Both the position numbers and the translations under genes were made by a program. 64,000 bases of DNA from Microtetraspora malaysiensis. Lineage in GTDB: Bacteria; Actinomycetota; Actinomycetes; Streptosporangiales; Streptosporangiaceae. Shown in pieces: positions 1 to 9,190 of the stretch (within the stretch, counting starts at the first letter, position 1; the number at the start of each line of letters is the position of its first letter). The notes beneath the pieces were generated by a model, which had not been told where the DNA came from, searched no databases, and saw nothing but the letters and a program-made list of their open reading frames with translations. Where the stretch lies: contig NZ_BBYJ01000038.1 of NCBI RefSeq assembly GCF_001528665.1, forward strand, positions 62,001-126,000, written 5' to 3'.

Positions 1-462
1 GACAAGGAAGATCTCGCCGGGCTGGTCCAGGTTGAGCTCGCGGCCGACCGGACGTTCGTCCCCTTGGGCATCGTCTTCCCTCCCGGCACGACCATGATCG
101 AGGAATGCGACGACCCGGGACGGGTGATCGTCGCGGACCGGCCGCCGGTGGGGTTCGCCCTCCTCGGCCAGGTGGACGGCCTGACGCATCTCGACCAGCT
201 CGCCGTAGATCCGGATCATCAGGGCCAGGGCGTCGGGACGCGGCTGATCGAGGCCGTCTGTGACGCGGCCGCGGCCACGAGTGACGCGATCACTCTTACG
301 ACATTCCGTGATGTGCCGTGGAACGCCCCGTGGTACGCCCGGCGCGGCTTCGAGGTGCTGCCGCCGGAGAACTGGGGACCGGAGCTGCGGGCCCTGGTGG
401 AGCATGAGCGGGCGCTCGGTTTGGAGATCGCCCCCCGTGTCGTCATGCGCAAGGTCCTCTGA
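1..462 (+). CDS. GNAT family N-acetyltransferase, 5'-truncated by the window edge
   Basis: The frame is open from base 1, so the true start lies outside the window; the TTG at 64 is internal. The visible 153 residues carry the GNAT acetyl-CoA loop (LAVDPDHQGQGVGTRLIEA, near codons 65-85) and the C-terminal WYARRGFEVL motif typical of strand beta6/beta7. The family transfers an acetyl group from acetyl-CoA to an amine. The substrate cannot be read from the sequence. The short distance from base 1 to the motif suggests only a few residues are missing. Confidence 0.85.
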   Translation, partial: DKEDLAGLVQVELAADRTFVPLGIVFPPGTTMIEECDDPGRVIVADRPPVGFALLGQVDGLTHLDQLAVDPDHQGQGVGTRLIEAVCDAAAATSDAITLTTFRDVPWNAPWYARRGFEVLPPENWGPELRALVEHERALGLEIAPRVVMRKVL

Positions 463-914
463 ATCTGTGGCCCGCCAGGGTACGAGCGAAGCCGGCAGCG
501 GCCTGAGGATCGGCCCCTGACGCACCACACGTGATCGCTTGCCTCTCAGTGCTCCGAGCTTCCACGGCTCGGGGCACTACGTATTTCCGGGATCGGATCT
601 CCGCGGCGTCGGCCGACGCAGGCCCAAGCGGCGCACCCGGCCTTCTCGGCCGCGCTCCGGCATCCCGAGCGCGACAGCGCCGCCTACCAGCAGGTGGGCT
701 GGACCGACGAGGAGCCGTCCCTGCCCGCCAAGCGCGATTGACGGCGCAGGGGGCGAATAGTGCCTGCACCCCAGTACCGGATGATGCTCGATAGGCTGAT
801 CCATACGTGAAGCTGTCACGGGTCGGTCCCGTGGAAAGCCGCGCGCATCGTGGTGACACCTCTGTGGGCGCCTCCCGACGATGAGCCGGACCAACAGTGA
901 GAGAGGTTTGTGCT
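463..914. other. gene-poor stretch with one possible coding relic
   Basis: No complete gene is visible in these 450 bases. A plus-strand frame open from 535 and ending at TGA 739-741 reads as protein-like near its end (HPERDSAAYQQVGWTDEEPS), but it has no start codon or ribosome site and I recognise no family; it may be the tail of a decayed gene. The last part, from about 800, should hold the promoter of the YajQ gene, although no convincing -35/-10 pair stands out. Confidence 0.3.
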
Positions 915-1406
915 TTGGCAGATTCGTCATTCGACGTGGTCAGCAAGATCGACCGCCAGGAGGTGGACAACGCGCTGAACCAGACGGTCAAGGAGATCGG
1001 GCACCGGTTCGACTTCAAGGGCACCGGGGCGAGCATCTCCTGGTCCGGCCAGGACAATATCGAGGTCAAGGCGAACAGCGAGGAGCGCGCGAACGCCGTT
1101 CTCGACGTGTTCAGGGACAAGATCGTCAAGCGCGGCCTTTCCCTCAAGGTCCTGGACGCGGGTGAGCCGAAGCTGTCCGGCAAGGAGTACCGCCTGATGA
1201 TCGCCCTCAAGGAGGGCATCGACCAGGAGAACGCCAAGAAGATCTCCAAGCTCATCCGGGACGAGGGCCCGAAGGGCATCAAGGCGCAGATCCAGGGTGA
1301 CGAGCTCCGGGTCACCTCGAAGAAGAAGGACGATCTCCAGGAGGTCATCTCCCTGCTCAAGGGCAAGGACCTCGACATCGCCCTGCAGTTCACGAACTAC
1401 CGTTGA
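915..1406 (+). CDS. yajQ: YajQ family nucleotide-binding protein
   Basis: 163 residues, the usual length for YajQ/UPF0234. The start chosen is TTG 915 because the conserved N-terminus [10 protein letters not shown] begins just there and GAGAGG at 901-906 lies 8 nt upstream; the GTG at 897 would add six unconserved residues and overlap that ribosome site. Conserved blocks include [18 protein letters not shown] and the C-terminal [14 protein letters not shown]. YajQ proteins are cytoplasmic two-domain proteins; homologues in Xanthomonas bind cyclic di-GMP and act with a transcription factor. The function in actinomycetes is not known. The gene appears monocistronic. Confidence 0.9.
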   Translation: MADSSFDVVSKIDRQEVDNALNQTVKEIGHRFDFKGTGASISWSGQDNIEVKANSEERANAVLDVFRDKIVKRGLSLKVLDAGEPKLSGKEYRLMIALKEGIDQENAKKISKLIRDEGPKGIKAQIQGDELRVTSKKKDDLQEVISLLKGKDLDIALQFTNYR

Positions 1407-1719
1407 CCGAGCGGTGATCCGGACGGGTCACCGCTCCCCTATCGCGGTGCTCCGTCCGGGTCGCCGGTCCGGCCCCGGCGTCCCCACGCTCCGGTTTCCG
1501 TTGCCTCTGCGGCTGTCGCTACCGCCAGGGCTCAATCGGCGTTGATTCGGGACCAAGCGCTCAACCCCGCCATGTCCCGCCAAATCACCAAGATTGGCAT
1601 AATCTCGCTGGAGGACTCCACCGCAGGGCACATCGAGGGCACGTGAGACCACGAGAACGGCGAGAACCACGGCCACCGGCGACCGCGCTCACGGCTCGCC
1701 GCGCACGAATGGCGGCGGT
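1407..1719. other. intergenic region, no gene seen
   Basis: A stretch of 313 bases between yajQ and the XRE-cupin gene with no supported reading frame. CATAAT at 1598-1603 could be a -10 box for the downstream regulator, but no good -35 is visible at the right spacing. Confidence 0.4.
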
Positions 1720-2268
1720 GTGGCGATGACCGCCCTGTCGGAGCAGGTCCGGGCGGCGATCGCCGGAAACGTCCGGCACGCCCGCCGCACGCGAGGGCTC
1801 AGCATCCGCGATCTGGCCGACCGGTGCGGGTTCAGCAAGGCTCTGCTGTCGCAGATCGAACGCGGCGTGGCCAACCCCACGGTAGAGGTCCTCTCCGGCA
1901 TCGCCGAGGCGCTGGATCTCTCGTTCGCCGACATCACCAGGACCCCGCTGTACGAGCCGCAGGTGATGCGACGGACGGCGGCCGACGCGGCGGCGCGCAC
2001 GCTGCTGAGTTCGATGGATCGGCGCCGCTTCGAGATCTACGAGTCCCTGCTGCCGCCCGAGCACACCCATGAAAGCGCGCCGCACGGCCGGGGATCGGAG
2101 GAGTTCGTCTACGTGGTCTCCGGCGCGGTGACCCTGGAGATCGCGACCTGGACGGTCCGGCTGCGCGCCGGAGACGCGGTCCGGTTCTCGTCGGAGGCCG
2201 AGCACAGCTACCAGACCGGGGCGCGGGCCGCCCGCCTGCTGACCCTGGTCTCCATGCCCGCCGACTGA
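1720..2268 (+). CDS. XRE family regulator with C-terminal cupin domain
   Basis: 182 residues. Residues about 14-70 form a helix-turn-helix of the XRE type (IRDLADRCGFSKALLSQIERG is the recognition region) and residues about 105-180 form a small cupin barrel (EHTHESAPHGRGSEEFVYVVSG gives the histidine/glutamate-rich first cupin motif). Such proteins are cytoplasmic repressors or activators whose cupin senses a small ligand; several control polyamine, amino-acid or sugar metabolism. Start is GTG 1720; ATG 1726 is an equally good alternative. No neighbouring gene is obviously its target; the next gene downstream runs toward it. Confidence 0.85.
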   Translation: MAMTALSEQVRAAIAGNVRHARRTRGLSIRDLADRCGFSKALLSQIERGVANPTVEVLSGIAEALDLSFADITRTPLYEPQVMRRTAADAAARTLLSSMDRRRFEIYESLLPPEHTHESAPHGRGSEEFVYVVSGAVTLEIATWTVRLRAGDAVRFSSEAEHSYQTGARAARLLTLVSMPAD

Positions 2269-2491
2269 TCCGCCGCCGAGCCTCGTCGAACCGCGCACAA
2301 GCGATCTCCCGCACCCTGTAAGTGACGCCGATTCAATGAGCCACGTCCGGCGCCGAAGCCCCGCCACCCGCCGGGCGCTCCAGCCTCCTCCTGACCTCCG
2401 TACGAAAGAGCCCAAGACCGGGCACCGGCCCGAGCCACCGACGGTCGGGTGAAACGCCGTGGGGTCGGGCCGTGGTCAATACGGCTAGCGG

Positions 2492-2524
2492 GCCCGGCCA
2501 GGCCGTGACAGCTGCTGGCCGGGC
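2492..2524 (-). terminator. hairpin downstream of the C39-peptidase gene
   Basis: GCCCGGCCA at 2492-2500 pairs perfectly with TGGCCGGGC at 2516-2524 over a 15-nt loop, 6 nt beyond the stop of the minus-strand operon. There is no T tract, as is common in high-GC actinomycetes. It probably ends the peptide-transporter operon. Confidence 0.55.
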
Positions 2525-2530
2525 ACGACC

Positions 2531-3787
2531 TCAGGCCGCGCGCAGCACAACCATGCTGCGATAGCTCGGCGTGCCGTACCAGGCCAGCCGGTCCAGCGTC
2601 GCGGAGGGCAGCGGCAGGTCCAGGGCGTCGAGGTAGGTCTCGCCCAGGTCCGCGTCCGTCCACGGGTCGTTGGCGTAGAAGATGTCGCCGTCCACGCTGT
2701 GCACGGTGATCCAGTGCGGCGAGGGCTCGGCGTGCATGCCGAGCTGCTCGATCAGCACCAGGGCGATGGCGCCGTCGGCCAGCACGGCGCGCAGCCGGTC
2801 GAGATCGAACGCCGTCGTCTCGACCGTGATCCCGCGCTCCGCCAGGTCCGCGCGGAAGCCCGACTGGATGAACCCCCGCAGGTCGCGCTCCTCGTCCGTG
2901 GTACACAGCTCCAGCAGGGTGGGCTGGTCGGTCGAGAGCAGCACCTCGGGCACCGCGCCCCGGTCCGCCGCCGCGAGGGCCAGCCCGAGCGGGTCGCAGC
3001 CGGCCACGGTCGTGGCCTGGCGCCACATGCGCATCTCCTCGCCCCGGTCCGGCTGATCCTGCAGCCCCAGCCCGCACAGCGCGAGCTGCAGCGCCACCGG
3101 CCCGCAGGTGAAGTCCGTGGTCTGCCGCATGTACGGCAAGGCCCGGTCGGGAGCCGCCCCCCGCCATCGCACCTGTCCGTACCCGGTGTCCGCGGGGTCG
3201 GTGGTGACCGGCGCCGCCCATGTCGGAACCGGTACCTCCCGATAGCCGCGTTCCAGGGATCGTCGCCACGCGGATTTCCCGGCGGCGGCGGATGTCCCGG
3301 CCGTGTTCGCAGCGGGGTCCTTCACAGCCGGGTCCGCGGGGCCTCCAGCTCGATGGCCGGCGGAGTCATCGTGGTCGTCGGCGGCGAACCACCGCTTGAC
3401 GGCGACCGCGCCCTCGCGCCAGGCCCGCTCCTCGATCGTCTCGACCAGGAGGTCGGCGACGCGCTCGTCCGGGGCCCACACGTCGACGATCTTCCGATAG
3501 TCGGTCAACGGCCGGTGCACCTCGAAGGCCGCCCCGACCAGCACTCCGTTGGCGCGCGCCGTGACCAGGGTGCGTACCTGGATGCCTCCGGCGAGCCGCC
3601 AGCGGCGCAGCGTCTTCTCGGGCACGTGGTCGAGCAGGCCCTCCGCGACCTGCCCCACGTCCCCGTGCACGGGCAGAACGGCGATGTCGAGCCCGTCGAC
3701 GGCCAACCCGGCGGCTCCGGTATCGCCCTGCCCGGGATCGCCCGAGTGAGTACCGGTAGGGGTTGGGTGGACAACACGTTCAGACAT
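2531..3787 (-). CDS. GNAT-like / C39-like cysteine peptidase fusion protein
   Basis: 418 residues without signal peptide or membrane segment. Residues about 30-135 look like a degenerate GNAT fold; an Ala/Pro/Gly linker follows (about 140-175); residues 215-418 carry a C39-like papain-fold domain with TTDFTCGPVALQLAL (Cys228), PHWITVHSVDG (His358) and YANDPW (Asp374), a complete Cys-His-Asp set. It is the last gene of the peptide ABC-importer operon, 15 nt after the ATPase gene, so it may act on imported peptides in the cytoplasm. That role is inferred from position only. It lacks the ABC parts of bacteriocin-exporting C39 transporters. Confidence 0.75.
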   Translation of the reverse strand: MSERVVHPTPTGTHSGDPGQGDTGAAGLAVDGLDIAVLPVHGDVGQVAEGLLDHVPEKTLRRWRLAGGIQVRTLVTARANGVLVGAAFEVHRPLTDYRKIVDVWAPDERVADLLVETIEERAWREGAVAVKRWFAADDHDDSAGHRAGGPADPAVKDPAANTAGTSAAAGKSAWRRSLERGYREVPVPTWAAPVTTDPADTGYGQVRWRGAAPDRALPYMRQTTDFTCGPVALQLALCGLGLQDQPDRGEEMRMWRQATTVAGCDPLGLALAAADRGAVPEVLLSTDQPTLLELCTTDEERDLRGFIQSGFRADLAERGITVETTAFDLDRLRAVLADGAIALVLIEQLGMHAEPSPHWITVHSVDGDIFYANDPWTDADLGETYLDALDLPLPSATLDRLAWYGTPSYRSMVVLRAA

Positions 3788-3802
3788 GTACGCGCAACCT
3801 CT

Positions 3803-5602
3803 TCAGTCCGCTTGGTCCGCCGCCGGGATCGAGGCCAGCAGCCGTTGGGTGTATTCGTGTGCCGGAGCGCCCAGCACGGAGTCGACGGGTCCGCTCTCCA
3901 CCACGCGCCCGTGGTGCATCACGTAGACGCGATCGGCAATCTGCCGGGCCACCGCCAGGTCGTGGGTGATGAACAGCAGGGTCAGCCCGAGCCTGCGCCG
4001 CAGGTCGGCGAGCAGGTTCAGGACCTGCGCCTGGACCGACACGTCGAGCGCGGAGACCGACTCGTCGCAGACGAGCAGGTCGGCGCGGGGCGCGAGGGCG
4101 CGGGCGATGGCGACCCGCTGGCGTTCGCCGCCCGACAGTGCCCGCGGCCTGCGCCGGGCGTACGCCGCGGGAAGCCCTACGAGCTCCAGCAGCTCGCCCA
4201 CCTCGGACTTCGGCCGGCCCGCGGCCCGCAGCGCCTCGGCCAGCGAGGTGCCGATGGTGAGCCCGGGGTTGAGCGCGGAGTACGGGTCCTGGAAGACGAT
4301 CTGCACCCGCCTGGCGCCGGTGGCGCTGCCGTGGAAGGTGATGCGCCCGGCGTCCGCCTGCTCCAGGCCGACGACGCACCGGGCGAGGGTGGTCTTGCCC
4401 GACCCCGACTCCCCGACCACCGCGACCGCCTCTCCGGCGGCGATCTCCAGATCGACACCGTCCAGCGCCGGCACGGCGGAGCCGGGGAAGCGCTTGGCCG
4501 CCCCTTCCACGCTGAGCAGCAACGGCGACGCCGTCGCCGCGTCCCCATCCCGCGTCTCCCCGGGCGACGGCGTGGGAGAAACGGATGCCGTGGGCACCGG
4601 CGGGACGGCCGTTCCGGCGCGCAGGCAGGCGGCCCGGTGATCGTCGGCCACCTCGGCCAGCAACGGCTCGGCGGTACGGCAGGCGTCGGTCACGAACGCG
4701 CACCGCTCCGCGAAGGCGCACTCCGCGCCGACCGACCACGGCCGGGGGACCGAGCCCGGGATCGTCGGCAGCACCGCGAGCCGATGGGTGAGCGGCGGGT
4801 CGCAGGCCGCGAGCCGGGCGGTGTACGGGTGCGCGGGCGCGTCGAGCACACGCGCCGTCGGCCCTTCCTCGACCAGCCGCCCCGCGTACATCACCATGAC
4901 GCGGTCGGCCCGGCTGCGGGCGAGGCGCAGGTCGTGGGTGATCAGGATCAGCCCCATGTCGCGTTCGCGCTGGAGGCGGGCGATCAGCTCCAGAACCTCG
5001 TGCTGCGTGGTGACGTCGAGTGCCGTGGTCGGCTCGTCGGCGATCAGCAGGTCCGGGTCGGCGGCCAGCCCGGCGGCGATCGCCACCCGCTGGCGCATCC
5101 CGCCGGAGAGCTGGAACGGGTACTTGCCGGCGACCTCGGCGGGCAGCCCGACCTCGGCCAGCAACCGCGCGACGCGCTCGCCCCGGCCCGCCCCGGAGAT
5201 CGCCCAGCCGATCTGCTCGCCGCAGCGATGCACGGGGGACAGCGAGGTGAAGGGGTCCTGGAGCAGCAGCGCGATGCGCGACCCGCGCACCTCGCGCCAC
5301 GCGCCCCCCGGAGCGGCCAAATCGATCTCCAGGCCGGCCGGCCCTCGCTCCGGATCGGCACGTCCGGGGTCGCGGGCGGGAAGGTTCATCCTCCCGGTGG
5401 CGCGTACCCCCTCGGGCAGCAGTCCGGTCAGCGCCTTGACCGTCATCGACTTGCCGGACCCGGACTCCCCCACGATCGCGACCGTCTCGCCCGGGGCCAC
5501 GGTGAGATCGAGCCCGGCGACGACGGCGCCGGCGGCCGACGTCACGCGCAGATCGCGTACGGCAAGCAACGGAGCACGTCCCGTCGCCGTCGATGTCGTC
5601 AT
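3803..5602 (-). CDS. peptide/nickel-type ABC importer, fused double ATP-binding protein
   Basis: 599 residues with two ABC domains in tandem, equal to DppD and DppF joined. Domain 1 has Walker A GESGSGKS (45-52), signature LSGGMRQR and Walker B LLIADEP; domain 2 has GESGSGKT (about 391-398), LSGGERQR and LLVCDES, where the usual Pro after the Walker B pair is Ser. The oligopeptide-type Cys-rich segment between domains is present (ECAFAERCAFVTDAC), a place where some family members hold an Fe-S cluster. Its ATG overlaps the stop of the upstream permease by 4 nt. It powers import by the two permeases encoded upstream. Confidence 0.93.
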   Translation of the reverse strand: MTTSTATGRAPLLAVRDLRVTSAAGAVVAGLDLTVAPGETVAIVGESGSGKSMTVKALTGLLPEGVRATGRMNLPARDPGRADPERGPAGLEIDLAAPGGAWREVRGSRIALLLQDPFTSLSPVHRCGEQIGWAISGAGRGERVARLLAEVGLPAEVAGKYPFQLSGGMRQRVAIAAGLAADPDLLIADEPTTALDVTTQHEVLELIARLQRERDMGLILITHDLRLARSRADRVMVMYAGRLVEEGPTARVLDAPAHPYTARLAACDPPLTHRLAVLPTIPGSVPRPWSVGAECAFAERCAFVTDACRTAEPLLAEVADDHRAACLRAGTAVPPVPTASVSPTPSPGETRDGDAATASPLLLSVEGAAKRFPGSAVPALDGVDLEIAAGEAVAVVGESGSGKTTLARCVVGLEQADAGRITFHGSATGARRVQIVFQDPYSALNPGLTIGTSLAEALRAAGRPKSEVGELLELVGLPAAYARRRPRALSGGERQRVAIARALAPRADLLVCDESVSALDVSVQAQVLNLLADLRRRLGLTLLFITHDLAVARQIADRVYVMHHGRVVESGPVDSVLGAPAHEYTQRLLASIPAADQAD

Positions 5603-6438
5603 CGGGCCACCACCCGTCGGTCCAGCAGGTCGGAGAGCCAGTCGCCGAGCAGGTTGACCGCCGTGGCGGTCAGGATGATCAGCACGCCGGGGACGACGGC
5701 GGCGAGCGGGTTGTCCCCGAGGAGCTGCCTGCCGTCCGCGAGCTGCCGCCCCCAGTCGGGCGCTCCCGGCGGGACACCGAGGCCCAGGTACGACAGCGAG
5801 GACAGCGCGACCAGCGCGAACGCGACGTTCAGCAGCAGGTTCGCCACGACGATCGGCACGATGTTGGGCGCGATGTGCCGGAACATGATCCGCGACGGGC
5901 GGATGCCGAGCACCCGGGCCGACTCGATGTACGGCCGTGGGGCCTGCTCGATGACCGCGCCGCGTACCAGCCGCACGTCCGACGGCGAGAACAGCACGAT
6001 CAGCACGGCGACGGTGACCCAGTAGCCCCGGCCGACCAGTCCAGCGACGACGATGGCCAGCAGCACCGCGGGCAGCGCGAGCAGCAGATCGGCGTAGCGA
6101 CCGGCCAGCATGTCGACGACGCCGCCCCGATAGCCGGCGTACGTGCCGAGGAAGAACCCGATCAGCATCGACCCGGCCGCGACCACCAGCGGGCCGAGCA
6201 GGGCGGACCGCGCGCCGGCCAGCGAGAGCTGCAGGATGTCGCGCCCGAGCTGGTCGGTCCCGAACAGGTGACCCTCGACGCCGCCGCCGACCACGCCGAG
6301 ATAGATGTCCTGTTCCAGCGCGTTCGGCGCGATGATCTCCTGCGCGATGGCGCAGATCGCGACGAAGGCCAGCAGCGCGGCGGACAGGATCGCGACGACC
6401 GGGATGCGCCTCCGTCCGGCGTTCGACGTCCGGCTCAT
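5599..6438 (-). CDS. ABC importer permease, DppC type
   Basis: 279 residues with an N-terminal membrane helix (about 12-33), a periplasm-side segment with FGTDQLGRDILQ, then five more helices and the permease coupling (EAA) loop around ESARVLGIRPSRIMFRHIAPN. This order is typical of the second permease of peptide/nickel importers. ATG 6438 overlaps the stop of the 14-codon frame that separates it from DppB, and its own stop overlaps the ATPase start, so translation is probably coupled. Confidence 0.92.
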   Translation of the reverse strand: MSRTSNAGRRRIPVVAILSAALLAFVAICAIAQEIIAPNALEQDIYLGVVGGGVEGHLFGTDQLGRDILQLSLAGARSALLGPLVVAAGSMLIGFFLGTYAGYRGGVVDMLAGRYADLLLALPAVLLAIVVAGLVGRGYWVTVAVLIVLFSPSDVRLVRGAVIEQAPRPYIESARVLGIRPSRIMFRHIAPNIVPIVVANLLLNVAFALVALSSLSYLGLGVPPGAPDWGRQLADGRQLLGDNPLAAVVPGVLIILTATAVNLLGDWLSDLLDRRVVAR

Positions 6439-6479
6439 CGTCCCACCGCCCCGGCCCGCACCGATGAATCCCGCGTCAT
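6435..6479 (-). CDS. 14-codon mini-ORF bridging dppB-like and dppC-like genes
   Basis: ATG 6479 overlaps the TGA of the DppB-like gene (ATGA), and its own TGA overlaps the ATG of the DppC-like gene (ATGA). The peptide would be MTRDSSVRAGAVGR. It may serve only to carry ribosomes across the 37-nt gap, or be accidental. No similar protein is known to me. Confidence 0.3.
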   Translation of the reverse strand: MTRDSSVRAGAVGR

Positions 6480-7447
6480 CGCCGCACCGTCCGGGCCCGT
6501 ACGCGCGGATCGATGATCAGGTACGACAGGTCCACCAGGAACGCGGCCACGGAGACCACGAGGGCGACGGCGAGCGTCAGCGCCTGCACCACGGGGATGT
6601 CCTTGAACAGCACCGACTCCTCCATGAGCGACCCGAGACCGGGCAGGGCGAAGGTGACTTCGATGAGCACGGTGCCGCCGAACAGGTAGGCGACCATCAG
6701 GCCCAGGCTGGTGACGATCGGGATCGCCGCGTTGCGCAGGACGATGCGCAGCGTGGCGGCCTCCGGCAGTCCGCGCCCCCGGGCGAAGGTCACGTAGTCC
6801 TGGTCGAGTTCGCGGATGACGGCGGCGCGGGTCAGCTTGACGACGAAGGCCCCGAGCCCCAGGGCCAGCGCCACTGCGGGCAGCGCGAGGTGCCAGAGGG
6901 CGTCGAAGAATCCCTCGCCGGTCCCGTAGATCGGGAACCAGCCCAGGCCGAGCGCGAAGACGTACAGCAGCAGGAGGCCGACCGCGAACCCGGGCGCGCT
7001 GACCCCGATGACGGAGGCGGTGACCAGGACGCGGTCGAGCCAGCGGCCGCGGCGGACGGCGGTGAGGACGCCCGCCGGGATGCCGGCGAGGACCGACAGC
7101 AGGAACGCCAGCCCGGCGGTGGCCGCGGTGATCCCGGTCTTCTCCAGCATCAGCGGTCCGATCGGCCGTCCGGTGCGGATGGAGGTGCCGAAGTCGCCGG
7201 TGACGGCGTGGGTGAGCCACCTCCAGTACTGCTGCAGGAACGGCTCGTCCAGGTGGTGCCGGGCGCGGATCTCGGCCAGGGCCTCCGGGGTGACGTTGCG
7301 GGTGCCGAGCAGGTTGCGGGCGACGTCCCCGGGGGCGAGGTACAGCAGCGCGAACACCAGCAGGGAGAGGGCGAGCAGCAGCAGCACCGTCGCCCCGGCC
7401 CTGCGCAGCACGAAGGCCGGCACCGGGCCGGTCACCAGCCGCTTCAC
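6476..7447 (-). CDS. ABC importer permease, DppB type
   Basis: 323 residues, six membrane helices, with the family N-terminus (first helix at about 16-38 followed by YLAPGDVARNLLG) and the EAA-loop region DQDYVTFARGRGLPEAATLRIVLRNAAIP. The long segment between helices 1 and 2 (RARHHLDEPFLQQYWRWL) is diagnostic of DppB/OppB. Second gene of the operon, 66 nt after the binding-protein gene. Confidence 0.92.
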   Translation of the reverse strand: MKRLVTGPVPAFVLRRAGATVLLLLALSLLVFALLYLAPGDVARNLLGTRNVTPEALAEIRARHHLDEPFLQQYWRWLTHAVTGDFGTSIRTGRPIGPLMLEKTGITAATAGLAFLLSVLAGIPAGVLTAVRRGRWLDRVLVTASVIGVSAPGFAVGLLLLYVFALGLGWFPIYGTGEGFFDALWHLALPAVALALGLGAFVVKLTRAAVIRELDQDYVTFARGRGLPEAATLRIVLRNAAIPIVTSLGLMVAYLFGGTVLIEVTFALPGLGSLMEESVLFKDIPVVQALTLAVALVVSVAAFLVDLSYLIIDPRVRARTVRR

Positions 7448-7513
7448 GGTCTTCTCACCGGCCCGCCCATCCGCCCGCCCATCCGTTCGTACGCCGACCC
7501 GGAGTCATGCCGG

Positions 7514-9166
7514 TCACTTGGCCGCGTAGAGGTGGTCCGGCCAGTTGGCCAGCAGCGTGTAGGAGGTGTAGTCCCGCACGCCGACGGCGCTGCTCAGGGC
7601 GATCGCCGACTGCCCCCACCACAGCGGCAGGTACGCAAGGTCCGCCGCCTGGGCGCTCTGCGCCTCGACCAGCAGGGCGGCGCGCCGGGCCGGGTCCGAC
7701 TCGGCGCCCGACTTGGCCATGGTGGCCGCGATGCCGTCGTTCGCGTACTTCGCCGGGTTGCCCTCGCCGAGGAACCAGCTCGCGAGCTCGGCCGGGTCGC
7801 CGGTCGTGTTGAAGTACCACATGAAGCTCAGCGGCGGGAAGGTGTTCAGCTCGGCGAGCCACTGCTCGATCGGCAGCTCCTTAACGTCGAGCGTGATGCC
7901 GATCTTCTTCAGGTCCGCGGCGAAGGCGAGCGCGGCGGTGCCGAGGTGCGGGCCGGTGTTGGGGTACGACAGCGACACGGTGAAGCCGTTCGGCACCGAC
8001 GACTGGGCGAGTTCCTTCTTCGCCTGCTCCAGGTCGTAGGCGTACTGCGGGATCGCGGCCAGCTCCTTCGTCGCCTGCTCGGGCGTCCACAGGCCGCCGA
8101 ACTGCTCCGGAGTGGACAGCGCGGTCGCGACCTGGCCGCGGCCGCGCAGGATCTTCTGCACGATCGCGTCGCGGTTGATCGCGTGGGCGACGGCCTTGCG
8201 CACGTGGACGTCGTCGAACGGCTTGGCCGTCACGTTGAAGGTGAGCCCCGCGTACGAGCGGTCGGCCGCGTACACGACGCGGGTGCCGGGGGCGGCCTCC
8301 CACTGCCGTGCCTGGGCGAGCGGCACGTTGAGCGACATGTCGGCCTTGTTCGCCTGCCACGCCAGCAGCCGGGTGTTGTCGTCGGCGATGAACTCGAAGC
8401 GGATCTTGGCGACCTTGGGCCGGGGACCGTGCCAGGTGTCCACGCGGGTGAGCTCGACGTGCGAGTCCGGGGCGAACTCCGTCACCTTGTACGGCCCGGA
8501 GCCGACCAGCGGGGACTGCGCGGTGCCGAGCTGGTTCTTCGCCTTCTCCCAGGCGGTCTTGGGCGCGACCCACAGCGCGTCGACGTTGGACGGGATCCAG
8601 CCGAACGCCTCGTCGGCGGTCTTGCTGGTCAGCGTGATCTCGTTCGCGCCCGACTTGGTGGCCTTGTCGAGGTTGGCCCAGTAGCTCGCCGTGCTCGGCG
8701 ACGCCTTCGCGTCCCTGGCCATCTCGATCGAGTGAAGGATGTCGTCGGCGGTGACGGGGCTGCCGTCGTGGAACTTCGCGTCGTCGCGGATCGTGTAGAC
8801 GTACGTCGTCGGCGACGTGCGCTCGACCTTGGAGGCGAGCGCGGGGACGATCGCGCCGGAGGTGTCGACGCCGACCAGACCCTCCATGCAGATCCCGGCG
8901 ACGTAGTAGTTCAGGATGCCGGACTCCTGGCCGGGATAGAGGTTCGACAGCGACCCGGGCAGCGCGACCCGGAGCAGCTCGATCTCCTTGCCGGTGTCCG
9001 TGCCCGCGGCGGCGCTCCCGCCCGATCCGGACGTCCCGGACTCGCGCGCCGGCGCCGCTCCGCACGCCTCAAGCAGCGCGGCCGCGGACAGGATGGTCAC
9101 ACCGGTGACGGCCGCCTTGAGCAGCCCGCGGCGGCTGAACGCGCCGCGCTCGTCGATACCCGCCAT
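7514..9166 (-). CDS. peptide ABC importer, family 5 solute-binding lipoprotein
   Basis: 550 residues. The N-terminus has a twin-arginine signal (SRRGLLKAA) ending in a lipobox with Cys35 (LLEAC), so the protein is likely exported folded and lipid-anchored outside the membrane. A Gly/Ser linker follows, then a family-5 binding protein (TTYVYTIRDDAKFHDGSPVTADDI is the signature region; FNVTAKPFDDVHVRKAVAHAI is the second). GGAAAGG stands 7 nt before ATG 9166. First gene of the operon; specificity (peptide, nickel or other) cannot be set from sequence alone. A MITE ends 25 nt before the start codon, so the operon promoter must lie in or beyond it. Confidence 0.93.
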   Translation of the reverse strand: MAGIDERGAFSRRGLLKAAVTGVTILSAAALLEACGAAPARESGTSGSGGSAAAGTDTGKEIELLRVALPGSLSNLYPGQESGILNYYVAGICMEGLVGVDTSGAIVPALASKVERTSPTTYVYTIRDDAKFHDGSPVTADDILHSIEMARDAKASPSTASYWANLDKATKSGANEITLTSKTADEAFGWIPSNVDALWVAPKTAWEKAKNQLGTAQSPLVGSGPYKVTEFAPDSHVELTRVDTWHGPRPKVAKIRFEFIADDNTRLLAWQANKADMSLNVPLAQARQWEAAPGTRVVYAADRSYAGLTFNVTAKPFDDVHVRKAVAHAINRDAIVQKILRGRGQVATALSTPEQFGGLWTPEQATKELAAIPQYAYDLEQAKKELAQSSVPNGFTVSLSYPNTGPHLGTAALAFAADLKKIGITLDVKELPIEQWLAELNTFPPLSFMWYFNTTGDPAELASWFLGEGNPAKYANDGIAATMAKSGAESDPARRAALLVEAQSAQAADLAYLPLWWGQSAIALSSAVGVRDYTSYTLLANWPDHLYAAK

Positions 9167-9190
9167 GCCACACCTTTCCCGGCATCAGGT

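Noticed and set aside
535-741. Possible small gene before yajQ
   Set aside because: Protein-like tail but no start codon, no ribosome site and no recognised family; listed only as a remark on the gap.
2699-6025. 1108-codon plus-strand open frame
   Set aside because: It is antisense to the ABC-importer ATPase, C39 and permease genes, which carry clear family motifs; high GC leaves long empty frames.
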